The translations under genes were made by a program, and so were the position numbers. From Robertkochia aurantiaca (GTDB taxonomy: Bacteria > Bacteroidota > Bacteroidia > Flavobacteriales > Flavobacteriaceae), in the NCBI RefSeq assembly GCF_020166495.1, contig NZ_JAINZS010000002.1:496001-560000 (forward strand): a DNA stretch of 64,000 nt, given 5' to 3'. Positions 27,700 to 37,273 of this stretch are shown here, one piece after another. The notes under the pieces were generated by a model that was not told where the DNA came from, did not search any database, and was given only the letters and a program-made list of their open reading frames with translations. How positions within the stretch are numbered: position 1 is the stretch's first letter; the number at the start of each line of letters is the position of its first letter.

Positions 27700-28260
27700 T
27701 TGAAGCAGGAAGAAAACGTAAAAGATCATATCGAAAAGGCAAAAGAAGGCGATCAAAAAGCCTTCAGTTTTCTCCTGAACCGCTTCTGGCCCGATGTCTA
27801 TCGTTTCCAATTGCTGAGAACCCATGATGAGAATCAGGCCGAAGACATCACTATCAGATCTTTTTCCCGCGCTTTCGACCGTATTGAAACCTATCGGGAA
27901 GAATACGAATTCAAAACCTGGCTTATCACCATCTCGAAGAACATTCACATCGATCTTCTGCGCAAAGAAAAGTCACGCATGATGCAACAGCTCGATGAGC
28001 AGGAACAGAACGGAATCTATCAGGTACCTGATGATGCCCCCACTGCCGAAGATCAGCTTATTAGCGAACAGGACTTGAATTCCCTGCTAAAACACATTCA
28101 AAAACTGAAACCTCATTATCAAAAGGTGATACATTTGAGGTACTTCCAGGAGATGACTTACGACGAAATCGCAAAGACGCTTGATGAGCCCCTGAATAAT
28201 ATTAAGGTGAAGCTGCTAAGAGCCAGGAAATTACTCGCCGACATCATTAAAAAAAATTGA
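27700..28260 (+). CDS. Second ECF-type RNA polymerase sigma factor
   Basis: The 186-residue product has region 2 (FLLNRFWPDVYRFQLLRTHDE, EFKTWLITISKNIHIDLLRK) and region 4 (LRYFQEMTYDEIAKTLDEPLNNIKV). No in-frame ATG lies near the expected N-terminus, so TTG at 27700 is the start. A box TATCTTTA (27672-27679) lies 20 bases upstream. No anti-sigma gene is adjacent; the next gene encodes an Nramp transporter, so partner and regulon are unknown. Confidence 0.88.
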   Translation: MKQEENVKDHIEKAKEGDQKAFSFLLNRFWPDVYRFQLLRTHDENQAEDITIRSFSRAFDRIETYREEYEFKTWLITISKNIHIDLLRKEKSRMMQQLDEQEQNGIYQVPDDAPTAEDQLISEQDLNSLLKHIQKLKPHYQKVIHLRYFQEMTYDEIAKTLDEPLNNIKVKLLRARKLLADIIKKN

Positions 28261-28334
28261 TCCTGATCAAGCTTTCGTCCCGGCCTCACTCCCCGTAAGA
28301 AGAAAAATTCCTACATTTCAGAAAAATTCAGCCT

Positions 28335-29549
28335 TTGAAAGATCTTATCAGAAAATTTGGTCCGGGCCTGCTTTTTGCCGGTGCCGCTATCGGAGTTTCA
28401 CACCTGGTTCAGTCAACCCGTGCCGGTGCCGATTTCGGCTTCGGACTTCTTTGGGCCCTCATGCTTTCAAATCTGTTTAAATATCCCTTCTTTGAATTCG
28501 GTCCGCGCTACGCCATGGCTACCGGAGAGAGCCTGCTGGCAGGATATAAAAGACTGGGCAGACCTGTGCTCTGGGCGTACTTTCTTATGACATTTGCCGT
28601 TATGTTCAGCATCCAAAGTGCTGTGACCATCGTAACGGCCGGACTGGCTGCCAACCTGTTCGGCATCAGTGCCGATGCCATCACCTGGAGTATCATAATT
28701 ACTCTGGTAAGTACGGTGATGTTGTTGGCAGGCCGCTATACCCTGCTTGATCGTATTATGAAAGTGATCATTCTGATCCTGACCATCTGCACAGTTACCG
28801 CAGTCATCATGGCAGCGGTAAGAAATAATCAGCCTGTGAATTTCGAACAGGTTTTCCCGGAAGAAGTGAGTGGGGTCGCCTTTCTGATCGCCTTTATGGG
28901 ATGGATGCCGGCACCCCTTGATATTTCGGTATGGCAATCGCTTTGGGTTCGGGAAAAGAACAGGATCGATTCAGAATACGACGCTAAAAGATCAGCTTTT
29001 GATTTTAATATAGGCTATATTTCAACGGTGATCCTGGGGGTCTTTTTTGTAAGTATAGGTGCCCTGGTTATGCATCAGAGCGGAGACACCTTTGAGAATG
29101 GTGCGGCGGGATTTGCTGCGCAGTTCATTTCGATGTATACCGAAATGCTTGGAGACTACGCTTTTGTGATCATAGCCCTGGCCGGATTTACCGCCATGTT
29201 CAGCACCACCCTTACCACTCTTGACGCCTCTCCACGGGCCATGGCAGAAACACTGCATCTTTTAACAGGCAAAAAATTCAGGTTTAACTATGAATTCTGG
29301 CTGGGTCTTCTGGCCGTCGGTACAGTGACCATCCTGATGTTCTTCCTTTCTGAAATGGCAACACTCATCGATATAGCCACTATTATTTCATTTGTTACCG
29401 CACCTTTCTTCGCCATCTTCAACTACACTCTTGTATGTTCCAGGCACATGCCTGCAAACGCAAAACCCGGACTTCTCATGCACATACTCAGCATTTCGGG
29501 AATTGTATTCCTGACAGGATTCACCGTATGGTACCTGTTTTTCATATGA
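28335..29549 (+). CDS. Nramp family divalent metal transporter
   Basis: The 404-residue protein has about eleven membrane helices and opens GPGLLFAGAAIGVSHLVQST, an Nramp-like TM1. The usual DPG metal motif is replaced by AAIGVSH, and MGWMPAPLDISVW is the TM6 region without the canonical MPH. This places it in a divergent branch, and transport of Mn/Fe is not certain. The only fitting start is TTG (28335). A TACATTTC box is at 28312-28319. No regulator site is recognisable. Confidence 0.8.
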   Translation: MKDLIRKFGPGLLFAGAAIGVSHLVQSTRAGADFGFGLLWALMLSNLFKYPFFEFGPRYAMATGESLLAGYKRLGRPVLWAYFLMTFAVMFSIQSAVTIVTAGLAANLFGISADAITWSIIITLVSTVMLLAGRYTLLDRIMKVIILILTICTVTAVIMAAVRNNQPVNFEQVFPEEVSGVAFLIAFMGWMPAPLDISVWQSLWVREKNRIDSEYDAKRSAFDFNIGYISTVILGVFFVSIGALVMHQSGDTFENGAAGFAAQFISMYTEMLGDYAFVIIALAGFTAMFSTTLTTLDASPRAMAETLHLLTGKKFRFNYEFWLGLLAVGTVTILMFFLSEMATLIDIATIISFVTAPFFAIFNYTLVCSRHMPANAKPGLLMHILSISGIVFLTGFTVWYLFFI

Positions 29550-29573
29550 GTATTTATTTAAAAGTATACTTCG

Positions 29574-29581
29574 TATCTTTG
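29574..29581 (+). promoter_or_regulatory. -7 box of lipA
   Basis: TATCTTTG ends 15 bases before the lipA ATG. No clear TTG is found at -33. Confidence 0.5.
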
Positions 29582-29596
29582 TGCTAAAATTGCAGT

Positions 29597-30475
29597 ATGA
29601 GCACAGACACTTTAACCAGTGTGGCACCTCCAAAGAAGGGTAAACCGAAATGGCTTCGGGTAAAGCTGCCTACCGGTAAAAAATATACCGAACTAAGAGG
29701 TCTTGTCGACAAATACAATCTTCACACTATATGTACTTCCGGAAGCTGCCCGAACATGGGTGAATGCTGGGGCGAAGGTACAGCCACTTTCATGATACTC
29801 GGAAATGTGTGTACCCGATCCTGCGGATTCTGCGGGGTGAAAACCGGAAGGCCTGAAACAGTAGACTGGGAAGAACCCGAAAAGGTGGCCCGATCGATCC
29901 GTATCATGAAGATCAAGCATGCCGTAATCACCTCTGTAGACCGTGACGACCTGAAAGATATGGGATCTATCATCTGGGCTGAAACCGTAAAAGCCATTCG
30001 CAGAATGAATCCGGAAACGACCCTTGAAACCCTTATCCCTGATTTTCAGGGTGTGGAAAGAAATATCGACCGGATCGTGGCCGTAAGTCCTGAAGTGGTG
30101 TCTCATAATATGGAAACCGTAAGAAGGCTTACCCGTGAGGTACGTATACAGGCTAAATACGACCGCAGTCTTGAAGTATTGAAATACCTTAAGCAACAAG
30201 GCATAAGAAGAACAAAATCGGGAATCATGCTCGGCCTGGGCGAACAGGAAGAAGAGGTAATCGAAACCCTTCATGATCTTCGTGCCGCAGATGTTGATAT
30301 CGTTACCATAGGGCAATACCTGCAACCCAGCAAAAAGCATTTGCCTGTAAAACAATTCATAACTCCCGACCAGTTCAAACGTTATGAAGAGATCGGCAAA
30401 GACCTTGGCTTCAGGCATGTGGAAAGCGGCGCCCTGGTTCGCTCTTCCTACAAGGCTCATAAACACATTGAATAA
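29597..30475 (+). CDS. lipA: Lipoyl synthase
   Basis: LipA inserts two sulfur atoms into protein-bound octanoate (radical SAM chemistry). Both [4Fe-4S] motifs are complete: auxiliary cluster CX4CX5C with Cys46, Cys51 and Cys57, and radical SAM CX3CX2C with Cys72, Cys76 and Cys79. The C-terminal RSSYKAHKH includes the conserved RSSY serine. The 292-residue length is normal. lipB is not in the window. Confidence 0.97.
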   Translation: MSTDTLTSVAPPKKGKPKWLRVKLPTGKKYTELRGLVDKYNLHTICTSGSCPNMGECWGEGTATFMILGNVCTRSCGFCGVKTGRPETVDWEEPEKVARSIRIMKIKHAVITSVDRDDLKDMGSIIWAETVKAIRRMNPETTLETLIPDFQGVERNIDRIVAVSPEVVSHNMETVRRLTREVRIQAKYDRSLEVLKYLKQQGIRRTKSGIMLGLGEQEEEVIETLHDLRAADVDIVTIGQYLQPSKKHLPVKQFITPDQFKRYEEIGKDLGFRHVESGALVRSSYKAHKHIE

Positions 30476-30508
30476 TTACAAGGAAATAACCAAAAGCTTA
30501 CATAAATA

Positions 30509-31510
30509 TTGAACACCACCAGAGTTGCCATTAACGGATTCGGACGTATTGGCCGTACCCTATTTCGCTTGCTGCTGGAAATACCTGAGATTTCAGTGGT
30601 CGCGATCAACGACCTTGCCGATGCCCCAACACTGGCACATCTGCTAAAGTACGATAGTATTCACGGGGTACTGCCCTTTCCTGTTAGTGCAGGGAAAGAC
30701 TTTATCACGGTCAAAGAGAACAACTTTCCCCTCTATAATGAAAGGTTACCTGAAAACATCCCCTGGGAAAATCACCAACCCGATATCATAGTCGAAGCTA
30801 CCGGGAAATTCAAGAACAGTCATTCCTTGCAAGGACATCTGTACAATGAAAAAGTACAGGTGATTCTTTCAGTTCCTCCTGAAGACGACGATATTCCCAT
30901 GGTGGTTCTGGGAGTGAACGACAGCATTCTTCAAGGCGATGAACGCATTATTTCTAACGCTTCCTGCACCACCAACAATGCAGCGCCTATGATCAAGGTT
31001 ATCAGGGATCTCTGCGGTATTGAACAAGCCTATATCACTACGGTTCACTCGTATACCACAGATCAGAGCCTCCATGACCAACCTCACAGGGACCTGAGAC
31101 GTGCCCGTGCTGCCTCTCAATCAATTGTTCCAACTACCACCGGAGCTGCAAAGGCCCTTACCAGCATTTTCCCGGATCTGAGCGAAGTGATCGGCGGATG
31201 CGGTATCAGAGTGCCGGTACCCGACGGTTCCCTGACCGATATCACCCTGAACGTTAAAAAGGAAACCGACATAGAAGCCGTGAATCAGGCCTTCAAAAAA
31301 GCCGCTGAAAATGAGCTCAGAGGCATCCTCGATTATACCGAAGATCCCATTGTTTCAGTCGATATAATCAATAACCCGGCATCCTGTACTTTTGATGCGC
31401 AAATGACCTCTGTGATCGGGAAAATGGTAAAGATTATAGGGTGGTATGATAACGAATTTGGCTACAGCAGCAGATTGGTCGATTTAATTAAACGTATAAG
31501 TAATAATTAG
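30509..31510 (+). CDS. gap: Type I glyceraldehyde-3-phosphate dehydrogenase
   Basis: The 333-residue enzyme oxidises glyceraldehyde-3-phosphate. The Rossmann motif is RVAINGFGRIGR, Asp35 in AINDL indicates NAD preference, and the catalytic cysteine is Cys153 in SNASCTTNNAAP. The frame offers only TTG (30509) as a start, 4 residues before RVAINGFGR. Proteins with this divergent sequence are often second GAPDH copies beside a main glycolytic one; that is not testable here. Confidence 0.92.
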   Translation: MNTTRVAINGFGRIGRTLFRLLLEIPEISVVAINDLADAPTLAHLLKYDSIHGVLPFPVSAGKDFITVKENNFPLYNERLPENIPWENHQPDIIVEATGKFKNSHSLQGHLYNEKVQVILSVPPEDDDIPMVVLGVNDSILQGDERIISNASCTTNNAAPMIKVIRDLCGIEQAYITTVHSYTTDQSLHDQPHRDLRRARAASQSIVPTTTGAAKALTSIFPDLSEVIGGCGIRVPVPDGSLTDITLNVKKETDIEAVNQAFKKAAENELRGILDYTEDPIVSVDIINNPASCTFDAQMTSVIGKMVKIIGWYDNEFGYSSRLVDLIKRISNN

Positions 31511-31539
31511 TTATATTTATAATCTCACGAGGAGAGAAG

Positions 31540-33762
31540 ATGAAAAAACTGGCCCTCAGGTACTTAATCCTTATGTTTCTGCTGCCATTAACTATGGCAG
31601 CACAGGATGAACTCGTGCTTCAGGACAGCCTTCAGTCTTTGATCGGCAAAATTTACCAATTCAAAAATCAGGGGGATTTCCAAAAAGCTGTTGAGGCTAT
31701 TGACCAGGGTAAAAGCGTGGCAAGCCTTCTTGATGACAGAGAGGCCATCGCCAAAATGCAGAATCTCCTGGCCCGTGTCTACATCGAACAGGGCAAAAAC
31801 TTTGATCCGGCAGAAATCCTGAGTAGGGCCCAGGACCTCTACGAAGTAAAGGATATCGAAAAAGAAAGAGCCGTGAGCAGTATTCTGCAGGCCTTTCTGG
31901 CGGCCAAGAACGGTAAGGAGGAAAGGGCTACAGAATTGATCCGTGAGGCATTTTCCGCTGCCGATTATTCAGATAAAAGCCATTTAAGCGTGCTTCTCTT
32001 TTACGAAGCCCGCAGCTACCAGGAACTCAACAAAAAAGAGAAGGCTAAGGTCACCTTTAAAAAACTCATCCCTCCATATCACCGTTTTGAACAGGAGTAT
32101 CTCTACTGTGCTTCTCAATATCATTTTGCTGAGCTTTACCTTGATATGGACAATAAGAAAAGTGCACGCCTGCTTTTGCAGAATACGCTAGATTATGCCT
32201 ACCGGTTCACCTTTCCCAAATACATGGTTTTCGCCAATAATAAGCTCTATGAATTGGCTGAAAATGATGGAGATTATAAACAAGCCCTGGCATTTTACAA
32301 AGCTGCCGACAGCCTTGAAAGAATCTATTTCAATGCAGAACTGCTGAAAGTTGAGAATGAGCTTGCGATGAAAAAGGTGACCGAAAGCATGCGAAACACC
32401 ATTAATCAGCTGGAAGAACAACAAGAAAAGTCTGACCAGGAGGTCAGTGTTTCGAAACTTACTTCTGTACTGAGTTCTGCTCTGCTGATCATCATCTCTT
32501 TGCTGACCATTTCTCTATACAGAAACAATCAGATCAAATTCAAGACCAATGATCTGTTACTTAAGAAAAACAACGAGCTGCAATTAGCCAAAGAGGAAGC
32601 GGAAAGAGCCATGAAGGCAAAAAGCCAGTTTCTTTCCACAGTAAGCCATGAGCTCCGAACCCCGCTATATGCCGTAACAGGTCTGACCCATCTCCTACTG
32701 GAAGAAGATCCGAAAGAAAGCCAGAAGGAACACTTGCAATCCTTGAAATTCTCGGGGGAATATCTGTTGAACTTCATCAATGATATTTTACAGATCAACA
32801 AGATCGACGCCAATAAACTGGCGTTAGAGCTGGAAGAGTTCGATCTCAGGCATACCATGGAAGATGTTTGTGCTGCCATGCATCAGACCGCCAAGCAGAA
32901 CGACAATGAGATCGTGGTCGAAATCGATCCCGATATACCCGACACCCTGATAGGCGACAAACTGAAACTGTCACAGATCTTTCTGAATCTGGTAGGTAAT
33001 GCCCTCAAGTTTACCGAAAACGGAAAGGTGACCATTATTGCAAAAACGCGGAAAAAACATGATGACAGCATCGATATTCACTTTGAGGTCAATGATGAAG
33101 GAATCGGAATTTCCAAAGAAATGCAGGAAAACATCTTTGAAAGCTTTTCCCAGGGATCGGTTCAGATAAACAGGAAATACGGGGGTACCGGCCTGGGACT
33201 TACTATCGTGAAGAGCCTGCTGGGGCTTTTCGACAGCAATATCTCGCTAAGCAGTGAACTCGGTGTGGGAAGTTCGTTCAGGTTCGACATCAGTTTCGAT
33301 TTGCCACAGACTCAGACTCAGGAAACACAACATGCAGTAAAACAAACGGCAGACGCTGAAGTTAAGGTCAGTGACGATTTCTTTAAAGGACTTCGCGTTC
33401 TGGTGGTTGAAGACAATAAGATCAACCAGGTGATTACCCAAAAGATGCTTGGCAAAAAAGACATTAGCTGTGAAATTGCGAATAACGGTTATGAAGCCAT
33501 AGACATGGCGAAAGAGAACAGTTATGACCTGATACTTATGGATATTCATATGCCTGGTATCAGCGGACTTAAAGCCACCGAAGAGATCAGGGAATTTGAC
33601 AAGGAAATCCCCATCATTGCCCTTACAGCGATTACCCTCGATGAAAGCCTCGATGATTTTTTCGCCTCCGGCTGCACCGACATTATCACCAAGCCCTTTA
33701 AGCCTGAAACCTTTTACGGGGTTATCGCCAAGGCCCTGCAGCAAAGAAAAAACTCTGCCTGA
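31540..33762 (+). CDS. Hybrid sensor histidine kinase with TPR-type input and receiver domain
   Basis: The 740-residue product has a signal peptide (to about 22), a helical TPR-like periplasmic region (about 25-290), one membrane helix (about 308-325), a coiled coil, HisKA with phosphate-acceptor His370 (VSHELRTPL), HATPase_c (NLVGNALKFTENG; GGTGLGLTI), and a C-terminal receiver domain with Asp668 (LILMDIHMPG). There is no DNA-binding output, so phosphotransfer to another protein is expected. No response regulator is adjacent. Confidence 0.93.
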   Translation: MKKLALRYLILMFLLPLTMAAQDELVLQDSLQSLIGKIYQFKNQGDFQKAVEAIDQGKSVASLLDDREAIAKMQNLLARVYIEQGKNFDPAEILSRAQDLYEVKDIEKERAVSSILQAFLAAKNGKEERATELIREAFSAADYSDKSHLSVLLFYEARSYQELNKKEKAKVTFKKLIPPYHRFEQEYLYCASQYHFAELYLDMDNKKSARLLLQNTLDYAYRFTFPKYMVFANNKLYELAENDGDYKQALAFYKAADSLERIYFNAELLKVENELAMKKVTESMRNTINQLEEQQEKSDQEVSVSKLTSVLSSALLIIISLLTISLYRNNQIKFKTNDLLLKKNNELQLAKEEAERAMKAKSQFLSTVSHELRTPLYAVTGLTHLLLEEDPKESQKEHLQSLKFSGEYLLNFINDILQINKIDANKLALELEEFDLRHTMEDVCAAMHQTAKQNDNEIVVEIDPDIPDTLIGDKLKLSQIFLNLVGNALKFTENGKVTIIAKTRKKHDDSIDIHFEVNDEGIGISKEMQENIFESFSQGSVQINRKYGGTGLGLTIVKSLLGLFDSNISLSSELGVGSSFRFDISFDLPQTQTQETQHAVKQTADAEVKVSDDFFKGLRVLVVEDNKINQVITQKMLGKKDISCEIANNGYEAIDMAKENSYDLILMDIHMPGISGLKATEEIREFDKEIPIIALTAITLDESLDDFFASGCTDIITKPFKPETFYGVIAKALQQRKNSA

Positions 33763-33773
33763 CCTGATAAAAT

Positions 33774-34784
33774 TTATTGTTGCGTCACAAATTCATTGAT
33801 GCGATTCTCGAATCCCTGCTGATCTTCGAGAAAACCTATCCTGATCGGCAGATACAACACCCCCTCTATCTTTTCTGATAGACGCGTATAATCTTTCTCA
33901 GTGGTCAGCAATACTTTTCCTGAATCCCGGTAGGTCTGAAACAGCCTGATCTCTTTTTCTGAGAATTCATGGTGATCTGCATAGGCCTTATGCATAAAAT
34001 CGAAACCTGAAGATTGCAGATACCTTACAAGAGGCGAAGGATCTGCGATTCCGGTAATAAGTACCAGCTGTTTCTGTTTCAATGTTTCAAGTGCTACAAT
34101 TTCTGCCCCTCCGGTATAATCTGAGTATTCAATAGTGGTAAAGAAAATTTGCTGTTTGCCTTCGGGCTTCAATCTTGATTTCAGCTCCTTCATCTGCGAT
34201 GCTGTGAGGTCAGCCGGACATTTGGTGACCACAAGCAGATCGGCGGCCGACGCCCTGTATTTCAAATCTCTTAAATTCCCTGCAGGCAATAGCATATCAT
34301 CAACATACAGATCTCCATATGCGGTAAGCAGCATAGACAATCCGGGAGCAACCTTTCTGTGCTGTAAAGCATCGTCCAGAATAACCACTTCTATATCGGC
34401 AGTATCACGTAATCGGGAAATGCCCCTCTTTCGGTTTTCATCAACCGCCACCGTCACTCCTTTGAGTTTTCGTGCATATTGAAAAGGTTCATCGCCCAGC
34501 TCCCTGACACCCATACCGGAACAAGCAACCAGAAATCCGCTTGTTTTTCGTCCGTACCCCCGGCTCAGTATCGCCGTTTTATGGTGCTCCTTCAACGAAG
34601 TAGCCAGGTATTCGGTCATAGGGGTTTTTCCGGTACCCCCGACGCGCAGGTTGCCCACACAGATCACTGGAAACGGGAAAGAAGCCGACGGAAAAACCCC
34701 CACATCATAGGCAAAATGCCGAATCCGCAGAACAAGCCCGTATATCAGTGAAAAGGGAAGTAGTAATTTTCTTAACCAACGCAT
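33774..34784 (-). CDS. lpxK: Tetraacyldisaccharide 4'-kinase
   Basis: LpxK phosphorylates the 4' position of lipid A disaccharide at the inner membrane. The 336-residue product has a hydrophobic N-terminus, the P-loop GNLRVGGTGKTP (44-55) and the RGYGRK motif. DDALQHRKV carries the catalytic Asp/His pair. It is convergent with the histidine kinase gene and divergent from the Nif3 gene. Confidence 0.94.
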   Translation of the reverse strand: MRWLRKLLLPFSLIYGLVLRIRHFAYDVGVFPSASFPFPVICVGNLRVGGTGKTPMTEYLATSLKEHHKTAILSRGYGRKTSGFLVACSGMGVRELGDEPFQYARKLKGVTVAVDENRKRGISRLRDTADIEVVILDDALQHRKVAPGLSMLLTAYGDLYVDDMLLPAGNLRDLKYRASAADLLVVTKCPADLTASQMKELKSRLKPEGKQQIFFTTIEYSDYTGGAEIVALETLKQKQLVLITGIADPSPLVRYLQSSGFDFMHKAYADHHEFSEKEIRLFQTYRDSGKVLLTTEKDYTRLSEKIEGVLYLPIRIGFLEDQQGFENRINEFVTQQ

Positions 34785-34804
34785 ACAAGCGAAATTAGAA
34801 TAAT

Positions 34805-34828
34805 TATCTTTGAAAAAAAACGGAGGAA
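34805..34828 (+). promoter_or_regulatory. -7 box and Shine-Dalgarno-like site of the Nif3 gene
   Basis: TATCTTTG (34805-34812) matches the -7 consensus, and GGAGG (34822-34826) sits two bases before the ATG. A purine-rich site of this strength is rare in the window, and the spacing is shorter than optimal. Confidence 0.5.
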
Positions 34829-35926
34829 ATGATTATTAAAGACGTAATGACCCTCATGCAATCCTGGGCTCCTTTAAATTATGCCGAAGATTTCGACAAT
34901 GTGGGGTTATTGGTTGGAGATCCCGACCGGGAACTAAAAGGTATACTGGTCACTCTTGATACTCTGGAGGCCACGGTAGATGAAGCTATTGAAAAAAACT
35001 GCAATCTCATCATCAGCTTCCACCCCATCATTTTCAAAGGATTGAAAAGCCTTACAGGAAAAACCTATGTCGAAAGAACTGTGATCAGGGCCATACAAAA
35101 TGACATTGCCATCTATGCCGTTCACACAGCTCTCGACAATCATTTTCAGGGGGTCAACGCCATGATCTGCAACAAACTGGGACTGATAAACCGAAAGGTT
35201 CTTATTCCTCAGCAGCATACCATCAAAAAACTACAGACCTATGTTCCCGACGATCACGCCGAATCCCTGCGTACGGCGCTTTTCGAGGCCGGTGCGGGAA
35301 ACATCGGGAATTATGATCATTGCAGCTTCAACCTTCAGGGTACCGGAACTTTCAGAGGCGGGGAAGGTTCAGACCCGGTGGTAGGTAAAAAGGGAGAATT
35401 GCATTTTGAGAAGGAAACCCAACTGAACATCACCTATCCGAAACATGCAGAAGGGCGTATTCTGAAAGCCCTGAAAGAGACCCATCCTTATGAAGAGGTG
35501 GCTTATGAAATATACGGTCTCGACAATAGCAACCAGCACATCGGGCTGGGAATGACAGGCGATTTGCCTGAAGCTATGAACGAATCATCATTCCTGAAAG
35601 ATATCACTCAGCAGATGAACACCCCCGGACTGCGGCACAGTGCCCTGAGATCAAAGCCGGTGAAAAAGGTAGCCGTTCTCGGAGGCAGCGGTGCTTTTGC
35701 CATTGAACAAGCCATCGCAGCAGGAGCGGATGTTTTTGTGACTGCCGACCTGAAGTATCATGACTTCTACCGCGCAGAGGGCAAGATCGTTTTAGCAGAC
35801 ATTGGCCACTATGAATCGGAACAATTTACAAAAGAACTAATAGTTAAGTATCTTACAAAAAAAATCACTAATTTTGCAGTCGTTTTATCAACTTGCAATA
35901 CAAATCCCGTCAAGTATTTATATTAA
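34829..35926 (+). CDS. Nif3-like dinuclear metal centre protein (long form)
   Basis: The 365-residue protein is the long Nif3/YqfO form with an inserted PII-like domain (about 125-235). Metal-binding histidines appear in IISFHPIIF and VHTAL in the first half and GHYESEQFT near the end. The family is universal; proposed roles include GTP cyclohydrolase I type 2, none secure. It is followed by the zinc-ribbon-like gene after 2 bases, a conserved flavobacterial pair. Confidence 0.9.
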   Translation: MIIKDVMTLMQSWAPLNYAEDFDNVGLLVGDPDRELKGILVTLDTLEATVDEAIEKNCNLIISFHPIIFKGLKSLTGKTYVERTVIRAIQNDIAIYAVHTALDNHFQGVNAMICNKLGLINRKVLIPQQHTIKKLQTYVPDDHAESLRTALFEAGAGNIGNYDHCSFNLQGTGTFRGGEGSDPVVGKKGELHFEKETQLNITYPKHAEGRILKALKETHPYEEVAYEIYGLDNSNQHIGLGMTGDLPEAMNESSFLKDITQQMNTPGLRHSALRSKPVKKVAVLGGSGAFAIEQAIAAGADVFVTADLKYHDFYRAEGKIVLADIGHYESEQFTKELIVKYLTKKITNFAVVLSTCNTNPVKYLY

Positions 35927-35928
35927 TT

Positions 35929-36708
35929 ATGGCAAAGAAAACCGAAGCTACCGTAGAAGAAAAGTTAAGGACATTATTCGATCTGCAACTTATCGATTCT
36001 CGCATTGATGAAATCAGAAACGTTCGCGGTGAGTTACCGTTGGAAGTAGAAGATCTTGAGGATGAGGTGGAAGGACTGAAAACCAGGCTCGAAAAGTTAC
36101 ACGGGAACCTTGATGAGATCCATGAGCAGATCAGCAATAAGAAAAATCTTATCGAGGAAGCCAAATCACTGATCAAAAAATATACTGAGCAGCAGAAAAA
36201 CGTTCGTAACAATCGCGAATTCAACTCGCTCTCTAAAGAAATCGAATACCAGGAGCTGGAAATTCAGCTGGCTGAAAAGAATATCAAGGAGTTCAAGGCT
36301 CAGATAGAGCAGAAGAAAGAAGTGATCGCTCAGACGAAAGAGAAATTGTCAGAGCGGGAAACACACCTGAAACACAAAAAGAGTGAACTGAACGATATCC
36401 TGGCTGAAACAGAAAAGGAAGAAAAGGCACTGATGGACAAAAGCGCCGAATATGAAGGGCTTATTGAACCCAGACTGCTTTCTGCCTACAAACGAATTCG
36501 TGGCAGCGTAAAGAACGGTCTCGCCGTAGTACCTATCGAAAGAGGTGCTTCAGGAGGATCTTTCTTCACTATTCCTCCTCAGGTTCAAATGGAAATCGCA
36601 TCCCGCAAAAAGATCATCACCGATGAGCACAGCGGACGGATCCTGGTTGACCCCGCACTGGCAGATGAAGAAAAAGTCAAGATGGATGAAATGTTCTCAG
36701 GATTTTAA
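35929..36708 (+). CDS. Coiled-coil protein of the DUF164/zinc-ribbon family lacking zinc cysteines
   Basis: The product has 259 residues from the ATG at 35929 (MAKKTEATVEEKLRTL). A long coiled coil (about 25-180) precedes a C-terminal module that in other bacteria is a C4 zinc ribbon. Here the expected cysteines are gone: the first knuckle reads GASGGSFFTIPPQ and the second TDEHSGRILVD. The fold outline (IPPQ, GRIL) is kept. A -7 box TAATTTTG at 35869-35876 lies inside the end of the Nif3 gene and could give extra transcripts. The function is unknown. Confidence 0.85.
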   Translation: MAKKTEATVEEKLRTLFDLQLIDSRIDEIRNVRGELPLEVEDLEDEVEGLKTRLEKLHGNLDEIHEQISNKKNLIEEAKSLIKKYTEQQKNVRNNREFNSLSKEIEYQELEIQLAEKNIKEFKAQIEQKKEVIAQTKEKLSERETHLKHKKSELNDILAETEKEEKALMDKSAEYEGLIEPRLLSAYKRIRGSVKNGLAVVPIERGASGGSFFTIPPQVQMEIASRKKIITDEHSGRILVDPALADEEKVKMDEMFSGF

Positions 36709-36735
36709 TTTCCTCTAACATCAAACAAGAATACG

Positions 36736-36764
36736 AACCCGCTTACCTTAAGCGGGTTTTTTTA
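36736..36764 (+). terminator. Terminator after the Nif3/coiled-coil genes
   Basis: AACCCGCTTA (36736-36745) pairs with TAAGCGGGTT (36749-36758), then a T-run. Confidence 0.85.
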
Positions 36765-36833
36765 TGCCTGCTCTCCGGGTAATGCCTTCTATAATATTCG
36801 TAACTTTCAGTAAATCAAATTTTAGATATTGCT

Positions 36834-37268
36834 GTGAGAACGATACTGACAATCCTGGTTTTGAGCATCTCTCTCGTAAGCCTTTCCCAAGAAACCCAAA
36901 AGATGAACCTGGAAACATACAAATGGAAGAACCGCCTGCTGCTGATCTTCCCTCAGCAAAACATCATTCCAACGCAATCTGAGCAGTATAAGGCATTTCA
37001 GGCAACGCCCGAAAAAATCCGTGACAGAGATATCCTGATCTTTACATTAACAACGGAGCAGGTCTATCTCTTCGAAGATAAGACAGAAATTTCACGGGAG
37101 CAGGTCATCAAAAAGCTGGATTTAGAAAGTCCCCCACCCATGCTGGTATTGATCGGAAAAGACGGAGGGATAAAATACAGATCCCGGAAATTGGTTGATC
37201 CGCTCATTATTTATGAGCTGATCGACAGTATGCCCATGAGACAACAGGAAATGAAAAACAAACGCTGA
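36834..37268 (+). CDS. DUF4174 family secreted protein
   Basis: A 144-residue product starting at GTG (36834); MRTILTILVLSISLVSLSQ is a signal peptide. The body (YKWKNRLLLIFPQQ, DRDILIFTLTTEQVYLF, MLVLIGKDGGIKYRS) matches the thioredoxin-like DUF4174 fold, without a CXXC. The function is unknown. It is followed 5 bases later by the ABC transporter gene, which suggests one transcript. Confidence 0.75.
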   Translation: MRTILTILVLSISLVSLSQETQKMNLETYKWKNRLLLIFPQQNIIPTQSEQYKAFQATPEKIRDRDILIFTLTTEQVYLFEDKTEISREQVIKKLDLESPPPMLVLIGKDGGIKYRSRKLVDPLIIYELIDSMPMRQQEMKNKR

Positions 37269-37273
37269 ATCTT

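Noticed and set aside
29693-30466. Open frame opposite lipA (257 codons)
   Set aside because: lipA on the other strand has complete Fe-S motifs; the antisense product shows no family features.
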